A DNA stretch of 64,000 nucleotides, taken from assembly GCF_900105415.1 (NCBI RefSeq), contig NZ_FNSM01000001.1, forward strand, positions 868,001 through 932,000, in the 5' to 3' direction. The stretch is from Streptomyces sp. TLI_105 (lineage in GTDB: Bacteria > Actinomycetota > Actinomycetes > Streptomycetales > Streptomycetaceae). The notes beneath the pieces are model-generated. The model had not been told where the DNA came from. It saw only the letters and a list, made by a program, of their open reading frames with translations, and searched no databases. Made by a program: the position numbers and the translations under genes. Positions 34,175 to 41,247 of the stretch are shown here, in pieces (position 1 is the first letter of the stretch; every line of letters begins with the position of its first letter).

Positions 34175-34926
34175 TGTGCCGTCACGTCGCGTACGTCGGG
34201 GCACCGTTGGCGCTGGGAGAGCTGCTCGTCCGGCCGCCGCACGCCCTGCTGCGCCAGTCCTGGGAGCCCCGTACGCAGGACAGCGGCGTGGTGAACGCCG
34301 ACGGGTTCGGCGTCGGCTGGTACGCCGAGGGGGATCCGGCGCCGGCGCGGTACCGGCGGACCGGACCGATCTGGGGCGACCTGTCCTTCGCGGACCTCGC
34401 CCGGGTGGTGCGCTCCGGGGCCTTCCTCGGGGCGGTCCGGGGGGCCACGCTCCCGGGCGCCGACGGGGAGGCCGCGGCGGCGCCGTTCGCCGCCGGGCCG
34501 TGGCTGTTCAGCCACAACGGCGCGGTCGACGGCTGGCCCGACTCCCTCACAGCGCTCGCCGGGACGCTGTCGGCCGGTGAGCTGCTGTGCCTGGAGGCGC
34601 GCACCGACTCGGCGCTGCTCTGGGCGCTCGTGCTGCACCGGCTGCGGGCCGGGGACGCGCCGGGGGCGGCGCTCGCCGACACCGTGCGGGAGGTCGCGGC
34701 GGTGTCGCCCGCTTCCCGGCTGAACCTGCTGCTCACCGACGGCGACCGGATCGCCGCGACCGCCTGGCGCAACAGCCTCTGGTACCTGTCGGGCCCCGGC
34801 CGGGTGGCCGTGGCCTCCGAACCGTACGACGACGATCCGCGCTGGCGGGAGGTGCCGGAGCACACGCTCGTCACCGCCGACCGCGCCGAAGTCACCCTCA
34901 CCCCGCTCAAGGAGCCGTCCGCGTGA
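34174..34926 (+). CDS. egtC: Gamma-glutamyl-hercynylcysteine sulfoxide hydrolase EgtC
   Basis: 250 residues. Class II glutamine amidotransferase (Ntn hydrolase) starting MCRHVAY, where the Cys after the initiator Met becomes the catalytic N-terminal nucleophile. Other conserved parts: NADGFGVGWYAEGD, LGAVRGAT, FSHNGAVDGW and EARTDSALLWAL. It removes the glutamyl group from the EgtB product. Overlaps both neighbours, so translation is coupled. Confidence 0.95.
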   Translation: MCRHVAYVGAPLALGELLVRPPHALLRQSWEPRTQDSGVVNADGFGVGWYAEGDPAPARYRRTGPIWGDLSFADLARVVRSGAFLGAVRGATLPGADGEAAAAPFAAGPWLFSHNGAVDGWPDSLTALAGTLSAGELLCLEARTDSALLWALVLHRLRAGDAPGAALADTVREVAAVSPASRLNLLLTDGDRIAATAWRNSLWYLSGPGRVAVASEPYDDDPRWREVPEHTLVTADRAEVTLTPLKEPSA

Positions 34927-35888
34927 GCCCGTTCCAGCTGACCCGCACCCTCGCCCCGGACGCCGCCGGCGCCGACCTCCGTACCGACGTCCTGCACGGT
35001 CTGACCCGCTCCCCCAAGGAGCTGCCGCCCAAGTGGTTCTACGACGCCCGGGGCAGCGAGCTCTTCGAGGAGATCACCCGGCTGCCCGAGTACTACCCCA
35101 CGCGCGCGGAGCGGGAGATCCTGGTCGCGCGGGCGCCGGAGATCGCCGCCGCGACGGGGGCGCGGACCCTGGTGGAGCTGGGTTCCGGTTCCTCCGAGAA
35201 GACGCGGTTCCTGATCGACGCGCTGCTGCCGGGTCTGGACGCGTACGTGCCCGTGGACGTGAGCGAGTCCGCGCTGACCGGGGCGGCGGAGTCGCTGCTC
35301 GCGGACCGGCCGGAGCTGTGGGTGCACGCGCTCGTCGCCGACTTCACGCGGGGGCTCGCGCTGCCGGGGACGCCGGGGCCGCGCCTGGTGGCCTTCCTCG
35401 GGGGCACGATCGGCAATCTGCTGCCCGCCGAGCGCGGTACCTTCCTGCGTTCGGTCCGCGCCCTGCTGACGCCGGGCGACGCGCTGCTGCTCGGCACGGA
35501 CCTGGTGAAGGACGAGGCGACGCTCGTGGCCGCCTACGACGACAGCGCCGGGGTGACGGCCGCGTTCAACAAGAACGTGCTGTCCGTGATCGACCGGGAG
35601 CTGGGCGCGGACGCCGATCCGGCCGCCTTCGACCACGTGGCGGTGTGGGACGCCGAGCGGGAGTGGATCGAGATGCGGCTGCGGGCCCGCCGCGCGCTGA
35701 CCGTGAAGATCCCGGAACTGGATCTCGTGGTGCCGTTCGCGGCGGGCGAGGAGATGCGCACGGAGGTGTCGGCGAAGTTCCGTCAGGCGGGGGTACGGGA
35801 GGAGCTGGCGGCGGCGGGCCTCGAACTGGCCCGCTGGTGGACGGACGACAGGGGCAGGTTCGCGCTGTCCCTGGCCACGGTCGGCTGA
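34923..35888 (+). CDS. egtD: L-histidine N-alpha-methyltransferase EgtD
   Basis: 321 residues. SAM-dependent methyltransferase making hercynine from histidine. Early block ELPPKWFYDARGSELFEEIT, SAM motif LVELGSGSSEKTRFLIDAL, then FLGGTIGNLLPAERGTFL and AAFNKNVLSVIDRELGAD near the histidine-binding region. Last gene of the operon. No EgtE lyase gene follows, as is common in Streptomyces, where that step is coded elsewhere. Its 3' end overlaps in antisense the end of an acyltransferase gene and is duplicated downstream. Confidence 0.96.
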   Translation: MSPFQLTRTLAPDAAGADLRTDVLHGLTRSPKELPPKWFYDARGSELFEEITRLPEYYPTRAEREILVARAPEIAAATGARTLVELGSGSSEKTRFLIDALLPGLDAYVPVDVSESALTGAAESLLADRPELWVHALVADFTRGLALPGTPGPRLVAFLGGTIGNLLPAERGTFLRSVRALLTPGDALLLGTDLVKDEATLVAAYDDSAGVTAAFNKNVLSVIDRELGADADPAAFDHVAVWDAEREWIEMRLRARRALTVKIPELDLVVPFAAGEEMRTEVSAKFRQAGVREELAAAGLELARWWTDDRGRFALSLATVG

Positions 35889-36751
35889 GCGGCGGCCGGC
35901 TGGGCGACGGCCGGGACGGCTGACGGAGCGGCGGCCGACTGGGCGACGGCCCGTTGGGCCGCGGCGGCCAGGGCGCGGCGGTCTGGATACTCAATACTGG
36001 ATATCGGATCCAGTATTCGAATATTGGCGACAATCCGCCGCGCGGTGACGACCCGCCACAAGGACGCGCCCAGCAGATCGTCCCCGACATACGCGGCGGC
36101 CCCGGTGGGCCGGTAGTCGATCCGTACCGGCAGCACGGCGCACCCGCTGTCCAGGGCGGCTTGGAAGGCCGCCGGGCGGAAACGTCCCCGGGCCCGCCCG
36201 CACCAGGTCGATCCCTCGGGGAAGACGACCACCCGGCCCCCGCCGACGAGCACCGCGGCCAGGGCCCGGACGGTGCCGGGCAGGGCCCTGAGCTGGTCGC
36301 GGTCGATGAAGAGGGTGCCGCCGAGCGCGGCGAGCGGGCCGAGGACGGGCCAGCGGCGGACCTCCGTCTTGGCCACCATCCGGCCGGGCAGCACGGCCGC
36401 GAGGAGGGGTACGTCCAGCCAGGAGACGTGGTTGGCGACGACGAGGAGCGGGCCCGTGGCCGCGCCGGCCGTCCCCTCGTACCGTACGCGCACCCCGAAG
36501 GCGCGGACCACCGCCCGCGTCCAGCCCCGGACGAGGGCGAGCCGGGCGGTCGCCGGGAGCAGCCCCGCGGCCGGGGCGAGCAGGAGACCGAGGAGGACGG
36601 CGCCGGTCCCGGCGGTCAGCCGGGCCACGGCCAGGACCGTGCCGGCCCGCTCGTCCGGCCTGCCGGACCCGGTCTCGGGGTGGGCCGCGCAGCGGCCAGG
36701 GGTGCAGGGCGCCGTGGGGAGCCACGGCGGGAGGGCCGTGGAGCCGTTCAC
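35783..36751 (-). CDS. 1-acyl-sn-glycerol-3-phosphate acyltransferase family, probable OlsA
   Basis: 322 residues. PlsC-type acyltransferase with a hydrophobic N-terminal segment and the motifs VVANHVSWLDVPLLAAV (HxxxxD), TLFIDRDQ and VVFPEGSTWCGRARGRF. GTG start overlaps the stop of the upstream OlsB-like gene, so the pair should make ornithine lipid (OlsB adds 3-hydroxyacyl, OlsA the second acyl). The end is odd: an A/T-rich palindrome codes for rare-codon residues NIRILDPISSIEYP, then Ala/Gln repeats run antisense through the egtD stop for 105 nt. The functional enzyme probably ends near 36000. Confidence 0.82.
   Translation of the reverse strand: MNGSTALPPWLPTAPCTPGRCAAHPETGSGRPDERAGTVLAVARLTAGTGAVLLGLLLAPAAGLLPATARLALVRGWTRAVVRAFGVRVRYEGTAGAATGPLLVVANHVSWLDVPLLAAVLPGRMVAKTEVRRWPVLGPLAALGGTLFIDRDQLRALPGTVRALAAVLVGGGRVVVFPEGSTWCGRARGRFRPAAFQAALDSGCAVLPVRIDYRPTGAAAYVGDDLLGASLWRVVTARRIVANIRILDPISSIEYPDRRALAAAAQRAVAQSAAAPSAVPAVAQPAAAQPTVARDSANLPLSSVHQRASSRPAAASSSRTPA
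35880..35951. repeat. Tandem duplication spanning the egtD stop codon
   Basis: Copy 1 (35880-35912) includes GTCGGCTGA with the egtD stop; copy 2 (35915-35951) repeats it with a 4-nt insert (GACGGCTGACGGAGCGGCGG). Further GGGCGACGGCC-like echoes follow to about 35975. Confidence 0.75.
35976..36036. repeat. A/T-rich palindromic insert inside olsA-like gene
   Basis: AATACTGGAT (35993-36002) pairs exactly with ATCCAGTATT (36008-36017) across ATCGG; the flanks GGATACTC and TCGAATATTGG extend the A/T-rich zone. It is about 45 percent GC against over 70 percent around it, and it codes for rare codons in the acyltransferase frame. Confidence 0.7.
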
Positions 36752-37548
36752 CGCGCCGGGACGAGCGACAGGAAGTGGTCGAGGTAGCGCGGGTTGGTGC
36801 GACGCAGCGAGAGCAGCACGTAGAGGTCGGCGACGCCGAAGTCGGGGTCGTGCGCGGGGGCGCCGCAGACCCACGCGCCGAGCCGCAGGTAGCCGCGGAG
36901 CAGCGGCGGGAGTTCGGTGCGGCCCTCGGGGCGGGTGATGCCGTCGGGGCTCCACAGCTTGTGCGGGGTGACCCAGTACTCCTCGGGGGCGAGGTGCTTG
37001 GCCTTGACGGTGTCCCAGGTGGCGGCGGCGAGGGTGCCGCCGTCGGCGAGCGGGATCGAGCAGCAGCCGGCGAGCCAGTTGTGGCCGGTGCGGGTCATGT
37101 AGCGGGCGAGGCCGCCCCAGATGAGGGCGATCACGGCGCCGTTGCGGTGGGCGGGGTGGACACAGGAGCGGCCGACCTCCACCAGGTCGTGCCGGACGGG
37201 CGCGAGCCTGGCGAGGTCGAACTCGCTCTCGGAGTAGAGGCGTCCGGCGACGGCGGCCCGGTCGGGCGGCAGGATCCGGTAGGTGCCGACGACCTCGCCG
37301 GTGCTCTCCTCCCGTACCAGGAGGTGGTCGCAGTACGCGTCGAAGGCGTCGGTGTCGAGGCCGGGCTCGGGGCCGTCGAGCCGGGCTCCCAGCTCGCCGG
37401 CGAAGACCTGGTGGCGCAGGCGCTGGGCGGCCCGGACGTCCTCCTGGTCCCGGGCGAGGCCGACGACGTACCGGGGCGTGGGCTGCTCGGCCGGGACCTG
37501 GGGCTGTGCGGGCGCGGGGACGGCGAGCGTGGGCGTCGGTGCGGACAT
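36748..37548 (-). CDS. GNAT-type N-acyltransferase, probable OlsB (ornithine acyl-ACP acyltransferase)
   Basis: 266 residues in the PF13444-like acyltransferase group (hemolysin-type GNAT). Conserved parts: RLRHQVFAGELGARL, DAYCDHLLVREESTGEVVGTYRIL, SESEFDLARLAP, EVGRSCVHPAHRNGAVIALIW. Such enzymes attach a hydroxyacyl chain to the amino group of ornithine; a PlsC partner directly downstream strengthens that call. The first 25 residues are Ala/Pro-rich and unlikely to be structured. Ornithine lipids partly replace phospholipids under phosphate limitation. No phosphate-box search was possible. Confidence 0.82.
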   Translation of the reverse strand: MSAPTPTLAVPAPAQPQVPAEQPTPRYVVGLARDQEDVRAAQRLRHQVFAGELGARLDGPEPGLDTDAFDAYCDHLLVREESTGEVVGTYRILPPDRAAVAGRLYSESEFDLARLAPVRHDLVEVGRSCVHPAHRNGAVIALIWGGLARYMTRTGHNWLAGCCSIPLADGGTLAAATWDTVKAKHLAPEEYWVTPHKLWSPDGITRPEGRTELPPLLRGYLRLGAWVCGAPAHDPDFGVADLYVLLSLRRTNPRYLDHFLSLVPAR

Positions 37549-37687
37549 GGCGGGTTCCTCCGGCGGGACGGAAGGGGAAGGGGCGGGACCGGGCCGCGTG
37601 AGCGGTGGCCCGGCCCCTTGTTTCTTCCGTCACCGGCTGGATTCGACATGACCGTCCGGGGGCCCACGGGTGTGCGAACGCTGAATG

Positions 37688-38938
37688 CTATTCGGCGAGG
37701 GTGTCCGTGATCGCGGTCGAGGCGTCCTTCGCCGCCTTGACGGGGTCCTCGCCCCGGAGGACGGCCGTCATGTACGGCTTGATGGGGTTGTCGGCCTCGA
37801 CGTTCGCCCACTGCGGGGAGTTGGGGGTGGCCCGGCCGCGTGCGGCGCCCTTCGCCATGGCGGCGGTGGCCTCCTGGCCGGCGACGACGGAGGCGAGGCT
37901 CTTCTTGTTGGGCACGTAGCCCATGGCGCGGGCGAGTTCGGACTGCCACTTCTCGCCGGCGAGGGCCTTGACGACGTCGAGGGCGGCGCCGCGCTGGGGG
38001 GCGTTCTCGGGGATGATGAGGTCGGAGCCGCCGGTGAAGACGGCGCAGGGCCGGTCGGCCTTCTTGCCGGGTATCGGGAAGTAGCCGAGCTTGTCCTTGA
38101 GGCCCGGGTCGGCCTTGAGGATGGCGGCGACGGCGCTGGGCGTGGCGATGAGCTGGGCGACGTCGCCCTTGGCGAAGACGTCGGCCTGCGGCGGGGTCTG
38201 CTCGTCGGCGTCCTTCGGGCCGGAGCCGAGGGCCTGGAGCTCCTTGTAGAAGGCCATGCCCCGCCGGGCGGCCGGGCTGTCGAGCGCGCCGGTCCACTGG
38301 CCGCCCTTGTCGACGGCGAGTTCGCCGCCCTCGTCCCAGATGAAGCCGGCGAGGGTGTACCAGTCCTGTCCGGCGAGGTAGATGCCCTGGGTGCCGTTCG
38401 TGTTGAGCTTCTCTGTGTCGTCGAGCCACTCGGCCCGGGTGGCCGGCGGCTTGTCGATGCCGGCGTCCTCGAACAGGTCCTTGTTGTAGATGACGATGCG
38501 GTTGGCCGCGTACCAGGGAATGCCGTACTGGGCTCCGGCGATGCTGCCCGGCTCGGCGAGACCGGGCAGCCAGTCCTCGCTGCCGAGGTCGCGGACCGAC
38601 TCCAGGGTGAGGTCGAAGAGCTTCTCGGTGTCGGCGTACTGGGCGACCTGGGTGTTGCCGACCTCGATGACGTCGGGGCCGCCGGAGCCCTGGATCGCCT
38701 CGGTGACCTTCTTCCCGATGCCGGTCCAGTCCTGGATCGTGAACTCGAGCTCGACTCCCGCGTGCTCCTGCTCGTACGCCTCGGTGAAGCGCTTCAGGAA
38801 GTCCTCGCTGGCGCTGTTCCGCATGAGCCAGACGTTCACGGTCCTCGTCCCGCCGTCGCCGCCCGGCAGCATCCCGCAGCCGGCGAGGACGAGCGCGGTG
38901 GCGGCTGCCAGGGGGCAGGCGAGATGGCGGTTCTTCAC
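37688..38938 (-). CDS. DasA-like sugar-binding lipoprotein (ABC transporter)
   Basis: 416 residues. Lipoprotein signal VKNRHLACPLAAATALVLAGC (Cys about 21), then a family-1 solute-binding protein with WTGIGKKVTEAI, PDVIEVGNTQVAQYAD, and YGIPWYAANRIVIYNKDLFE. These strongly resemble DasA, the chitobiose-binding protein of Streptomyces. GTG 38936-38938 is preceded by AGAAGGTG. No permease genes adjoin, so it must use membrane components coded elsewhere. A dre-like site 104 nt upstream suggests DasR control. Confidence 0.85.
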   Translation of the reverse strand: MKNRHLACPLAAATALVLAGCGMLPGGDGGTRTVNVWLMRNSASEDFLKRFTEAYEQEHAGVELEFTIQDWTGIGKKVTEAIQGSGGPDVIEVGNTQVAQYADTEKLFDLTLESVRDLGSEDWLPGLAEPGSIAGAQYGIPWYAANRIVIYNKDLFEDAGIDKPPATRAEWLDDTEKLNTNGTQGIYLAGQDWYTLAGFIWDEGGELAVDKGGQWTGALDSPAARRGMAFYKELQALGSGPKDADEQTPPQADVFAKGDVAQLIATPSAVAAILKADPGLKDKLGYFPIPGKKADRPCAVFTGGSDLIIPENAPQRGAALDVVKALAGEKWQSELARAMGYVPNKKSLASVVAGQEATAAMAKGAARGRATPNSPQWANVEADNPIKPYMTAVLRGEDPVKAAKDASTAITDTLAE

Positions 38939-39041
38939 GTGGGTCACCTTCTGCTCGGGTTCAGCACGGGGTCGTGCGCATGGGAGCTGACCCGGCATGG
39001 GGGGACCGAACGGGGCGTTCGCGCGGGTATGTGGCCTGGAT

Positions 39042-39057
39042 TCTGGTCTGGACCAAC
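39042..39057. promoter_or_regulatory. DasR-responsive element (dre) candidate
   Basis: Core TGGTCTGGACCA (39044-39055) differs from the dre core TGGTCTAGACCA at one base. It lies upstream of a DasA-like gene, the expected class of target for the GlcNAc-sensing repressor DasR. Confidence 0.65.
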
Positions 39058-39217
39058 GAGATGGTCAAGTCCTTGACGATCCCGTCGCGCACCCGGGCGG
39101 GCGATCCGCTCCGTTGCCCTCGGTAGTTACTCGTGGGTCGCCCGGCCGTCGTCGTGTCGCGCGCCGACGCGCCCTGGGGCACCGTGGAGGGACCGCACCG
39201 AGAGGAGTTCGGCCCCC

Positions 39218-39436
39218 ATGTCGAATCACACCTACCGCGTCACCGAGATCGTCGGCACCTCCACCGAAGGCGTCGACGAGGCCATCCGCAACGGCATCAA
39301 CCGCGCCTCGCAGACCCTGAGGGGACTCGACTGGTTCGAGGTCACGCAGGTGCGCGGCCACATCGTCGACGGCGCGATCGAGCACTACCAGGTCGGGCTG
39401 AAGGTCGGCTTCCGCCTGGAGGACGACCAGGCCTGA
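39218..39436 (+). CDS. Dodecin family protein
   Basis: 72 residues: VTEIVGTSTEGVDEAIRNGI, then LDWFEVTQVRGHIVDG and YQVGLKVGFRLED. This is the complete dodecin fold, a dodecamer that stores flavins or CoA. The Trp in LDWFEV is the flavin-stacking residue of dodecins. ATG start with AGAGGAG upstream. Stands alone, divergent from the DasA-like gene. Confidence 0.93.
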   Translation: MSNHTYRVTEIVGTSTEGVDEAIRNGINRASQTLRGLDWFEVTQVRGHIVDGAIEHYQVGLKVGFRLEDDQA

Positions 39437-39452
39437 CCGGACCCGTCCGGCG

Positions 39453-39941
39453 TCAGGTGCGGCCCTCCTTCTCCTGAGCCTCCCTCAGCGCCTCGGAGGG
39501 CTCCGCCCAGCGGGCCCGTACGACACGGAAGCCCGCCGCCTCCGCCGCGTCGCACACCGCCGGATCGTCGTCGACCAGCATCCTGACCGTGCGGTCGACG
39601 GCGAGACGGCGCAGGATCTCCACCTTGGTCACCCTGGCCGGCCGGAAGTCACGGTTGCGCCGCATGTGGACGGACCCCTTCGGCAGGCCCTGCCCGGCCA
39701 GCCACTCCACGGTCGCGCGACGGCAGCGCTCGGGCCGCCCGGTGAGGTAGACCACCTCGCACTCCTCGGCCGCCTCGCGGCACAGGGCGACGCCCTCCTC
39801 CAACGGCGGATCGTCGGGCGCCGCCGCGAAGAAGCCGTCCCAGTCCTTGGGCCTGCGTTCCAGGAAGTGCTGGCGGTGCGCGGTCGCGGCGAGGGTGTTG
39901 TCGAGGTCGAAGACGGCCAGGGGCCTGTTGTCCGATGTCAC
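39453..39941 (-). CDS. HAD family acid phosphatase-like protein
   Basis: 162 residues. HAD motif I in LAVFDLDNTLAATAHRQHFL, motif II in VVYLTGRPERCRRAT, Lys/motif III around VTKVEILRRL, and motif IV in RMLVDDDPAVCDAAEAAGF. It resembles small HAD phosphatases that trim nucleic acid ends or nucleotides. GTG start 39939-39941 with weak GGGG upstream. Substrate unknown. Confidence 0.85.
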   Translation of the reverse strand: MTSDNRPLAVFDLDNTLAATAHRQHFLERRPKDWDGFFAAAPDDPPLEEGVALCREAAEECEVVYLTGRPERCRRATVEWLAGQGLPKGSVHMRRNRDFRPARVTKVEILRRLAVDRTVRMLVDDDPAVCDAAEAAGFRVVRARWAEPSEALREAQEKEGRT

Positions 39942-40335
39942 GGGCCCCAGCGTAGGAGCCGCACGGCGGGGAGCGCCCGCGATCGCGTGCGCTGGGCAGC
40001 CGGGCCGGAGGGAGCGGCGGGGCGGGGCGCCACGCCGGGACCCCACCGAGCCGCCGGTCCCGGCACACCGGCCGGCACGGGGCGGATCGTCGCCTAAGAT
40101 TCAAGGCGGTCGCGGGGCCGCGGCCTGTCGCTGTGCGCGGCGGTCACGGAACGGCCGGCCCGCCGGCCGAGGCAAACGGTCCGGTCCGGTCCGGAACAAG
40201 GTTTCGGGTCTGACGGTCCTCATGACGTTGATCACGAGAATCCCGGGAATCGCGGGACCACCGGCGTGCGTCTCAGTGGTGCGGGAGGCCAGCTCCCCCG
40301 CCCACGAGAAGAAGAGCCCCAGGGAGAAGTGAGGT
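39942..40335. other. Intergenic region, no gene seen
   Basis: About 390 bases between the HAD gene and the kinase. Nothing readable as protein. A short tandem GGTCC run (GGTCCGGTCCGGTCCGG) is present near 40180-40195, and a small A/T-rich patch GACGTTGATCACGAGAATCC near 40225 may be part of the kinase promoter. Confidence 0.3.
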
Positions 40336-40995
40336 ATGTCGGTGATCTGCGTCGGAGGCATGATCGGGATCGGCAAGACCAGTGTCGCCGAACTGCTCGC
40401 CAAGGAGCTGGGCAGCGAAGTCTTCTACGAGAGCGTGGACGACAACCCGATCCTTCCCCTCTTCTACTCGGCGAGCCCCGAGGAGATACAGGCGAAGCGC
40501 TACCCCTTCCTCCTCCAGCTGTACTTCCTGCAGACGCGGTTCGCCGCGATCAAGGAGGCGTACAAGCAGGGCGACAACGTGCTCGACCGCTCCATCTACG
40601 AGGACTGGTACTTCGCCAAGGTCAATCACGACCTGGGCCGGATCAGCTCCCTCGAGATGCAGGTGTACGAGGGGCTGCTCGAGGAGATGATGCGCGAGAT
40701 CGACGGCCTGCCGTACCGCAAGGCACCCGACCTCATGGTCTATCTCAAGGCGGACTTCGAGACGGTGCTGCACCGCATCGGGCTGCGGGGACGCGACTTC
40801 GAACAGGACGAGAGCCTCGTCGAGTACTACCGGACGCTGTGGTCCGGCTACGACGACTGGGTCCACAAGCACTACTCGGCCAGCGAGGTCCTCGTCATCG
40901 ACATGAACCGCACGGACGTGGTGAACAACCCCGAGGACGCGGACCGCGTGGCGCGCGAGGTCAAGGACGCCCTGGCGGCGAGCCGGCGCGTCTGA
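40336..40995 (+). CDS. Deoxynucleoside kinase
   Basis: 219 residues. P-loop GGMIGIGKTSVAEL at the N-terminus, the DRSIYEDWYFA motif (dNK 'ERS/DRS' region), and the lid-like RGRDFEQDE. It phosphorylates a deoxynucleoside to its monophosphate for DNA precursor salvage. The ATG has AGGGAG 11 nt upstream. Monocistronic, followed by an 11-bp hairpin. Confidence 0.92.
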   Translation: MSVICVGGMIGIGKTSVAELLAKELGSEVFYESVDDNPILPLFYSASPEEIQAKRYPFLLQLYFLQTRFAAIKEAYKQGDNVLDRSIYEDWYFAKVNHDLGRISSLEMQVYEGLLEEMMREIDGLPYRKAPDLMVYLKADFETVLHRIGLRGRDFEQDESLVEYYRTLWSGYDDWVHKHYSASEVLVIDMNRTDVVNNPEDADRVAREVKDALAASRRV

Positions 40996-41026
40996 GCTCG
41001 AAGACGTCACGGATCGAAGACCAGCA

Positions 41027-41055
41027 GGCGGGCCGCCGGGTGAGGGCGGCCCGCC
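41027..41055 (+). terminator. Terminator after deoxynucleoside kinase
   Basis: GGCGGGCCGCC and GGCGGCCCGCC, 11-bp arms with a 7-nt loop (GGGTGAG), 31 nt after the kinase stop. Confidence 0.8.
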
Positions 41056-41200
41056 CCTCTTCCCTGCCGGGATGACAGGCCAGTACCGGGTGGACGGCAC
41101 GCAGTTCTCCCTCTGCGGTCCCGGCGAGCAGGCCCAGTGACAAGAGCCGCTCCGCGGCGAGGCAGGCCTCCTGCGCGGACAGGCCCACCGAGCTCACCGA
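41056..41200 (-). pseudogene. Possible N-terminal fragment of a helix-turn-helix regulator
   Basis: From a GTG at 41195-41197 the minus strand reads VSSVGLSAQEACLAAERLLS, then LGLLAGTAEGELRAVHP. This resembles the N-terminal TrmB/LuxR-type winged domain of some Streptomyces regulators, where a two-helix region is followed by 'LGLL...G.LR.V.P'. It breaks down after about 45 codons and runs into the kinase terminator. Presumed remnant. Confidence 0.35.
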
Positions 41201-41247
41201 CGCACTCGGCGGTCGACGTCGGCCGCGTCAGAAAGCGGCGCACGGCT

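Noticed and set aside
41007..41243. Second minus-strand frame upstream of the M48 gene
   Set aside because: Alternative frame of the regulator remnant with Arg/Gly-rich noise.
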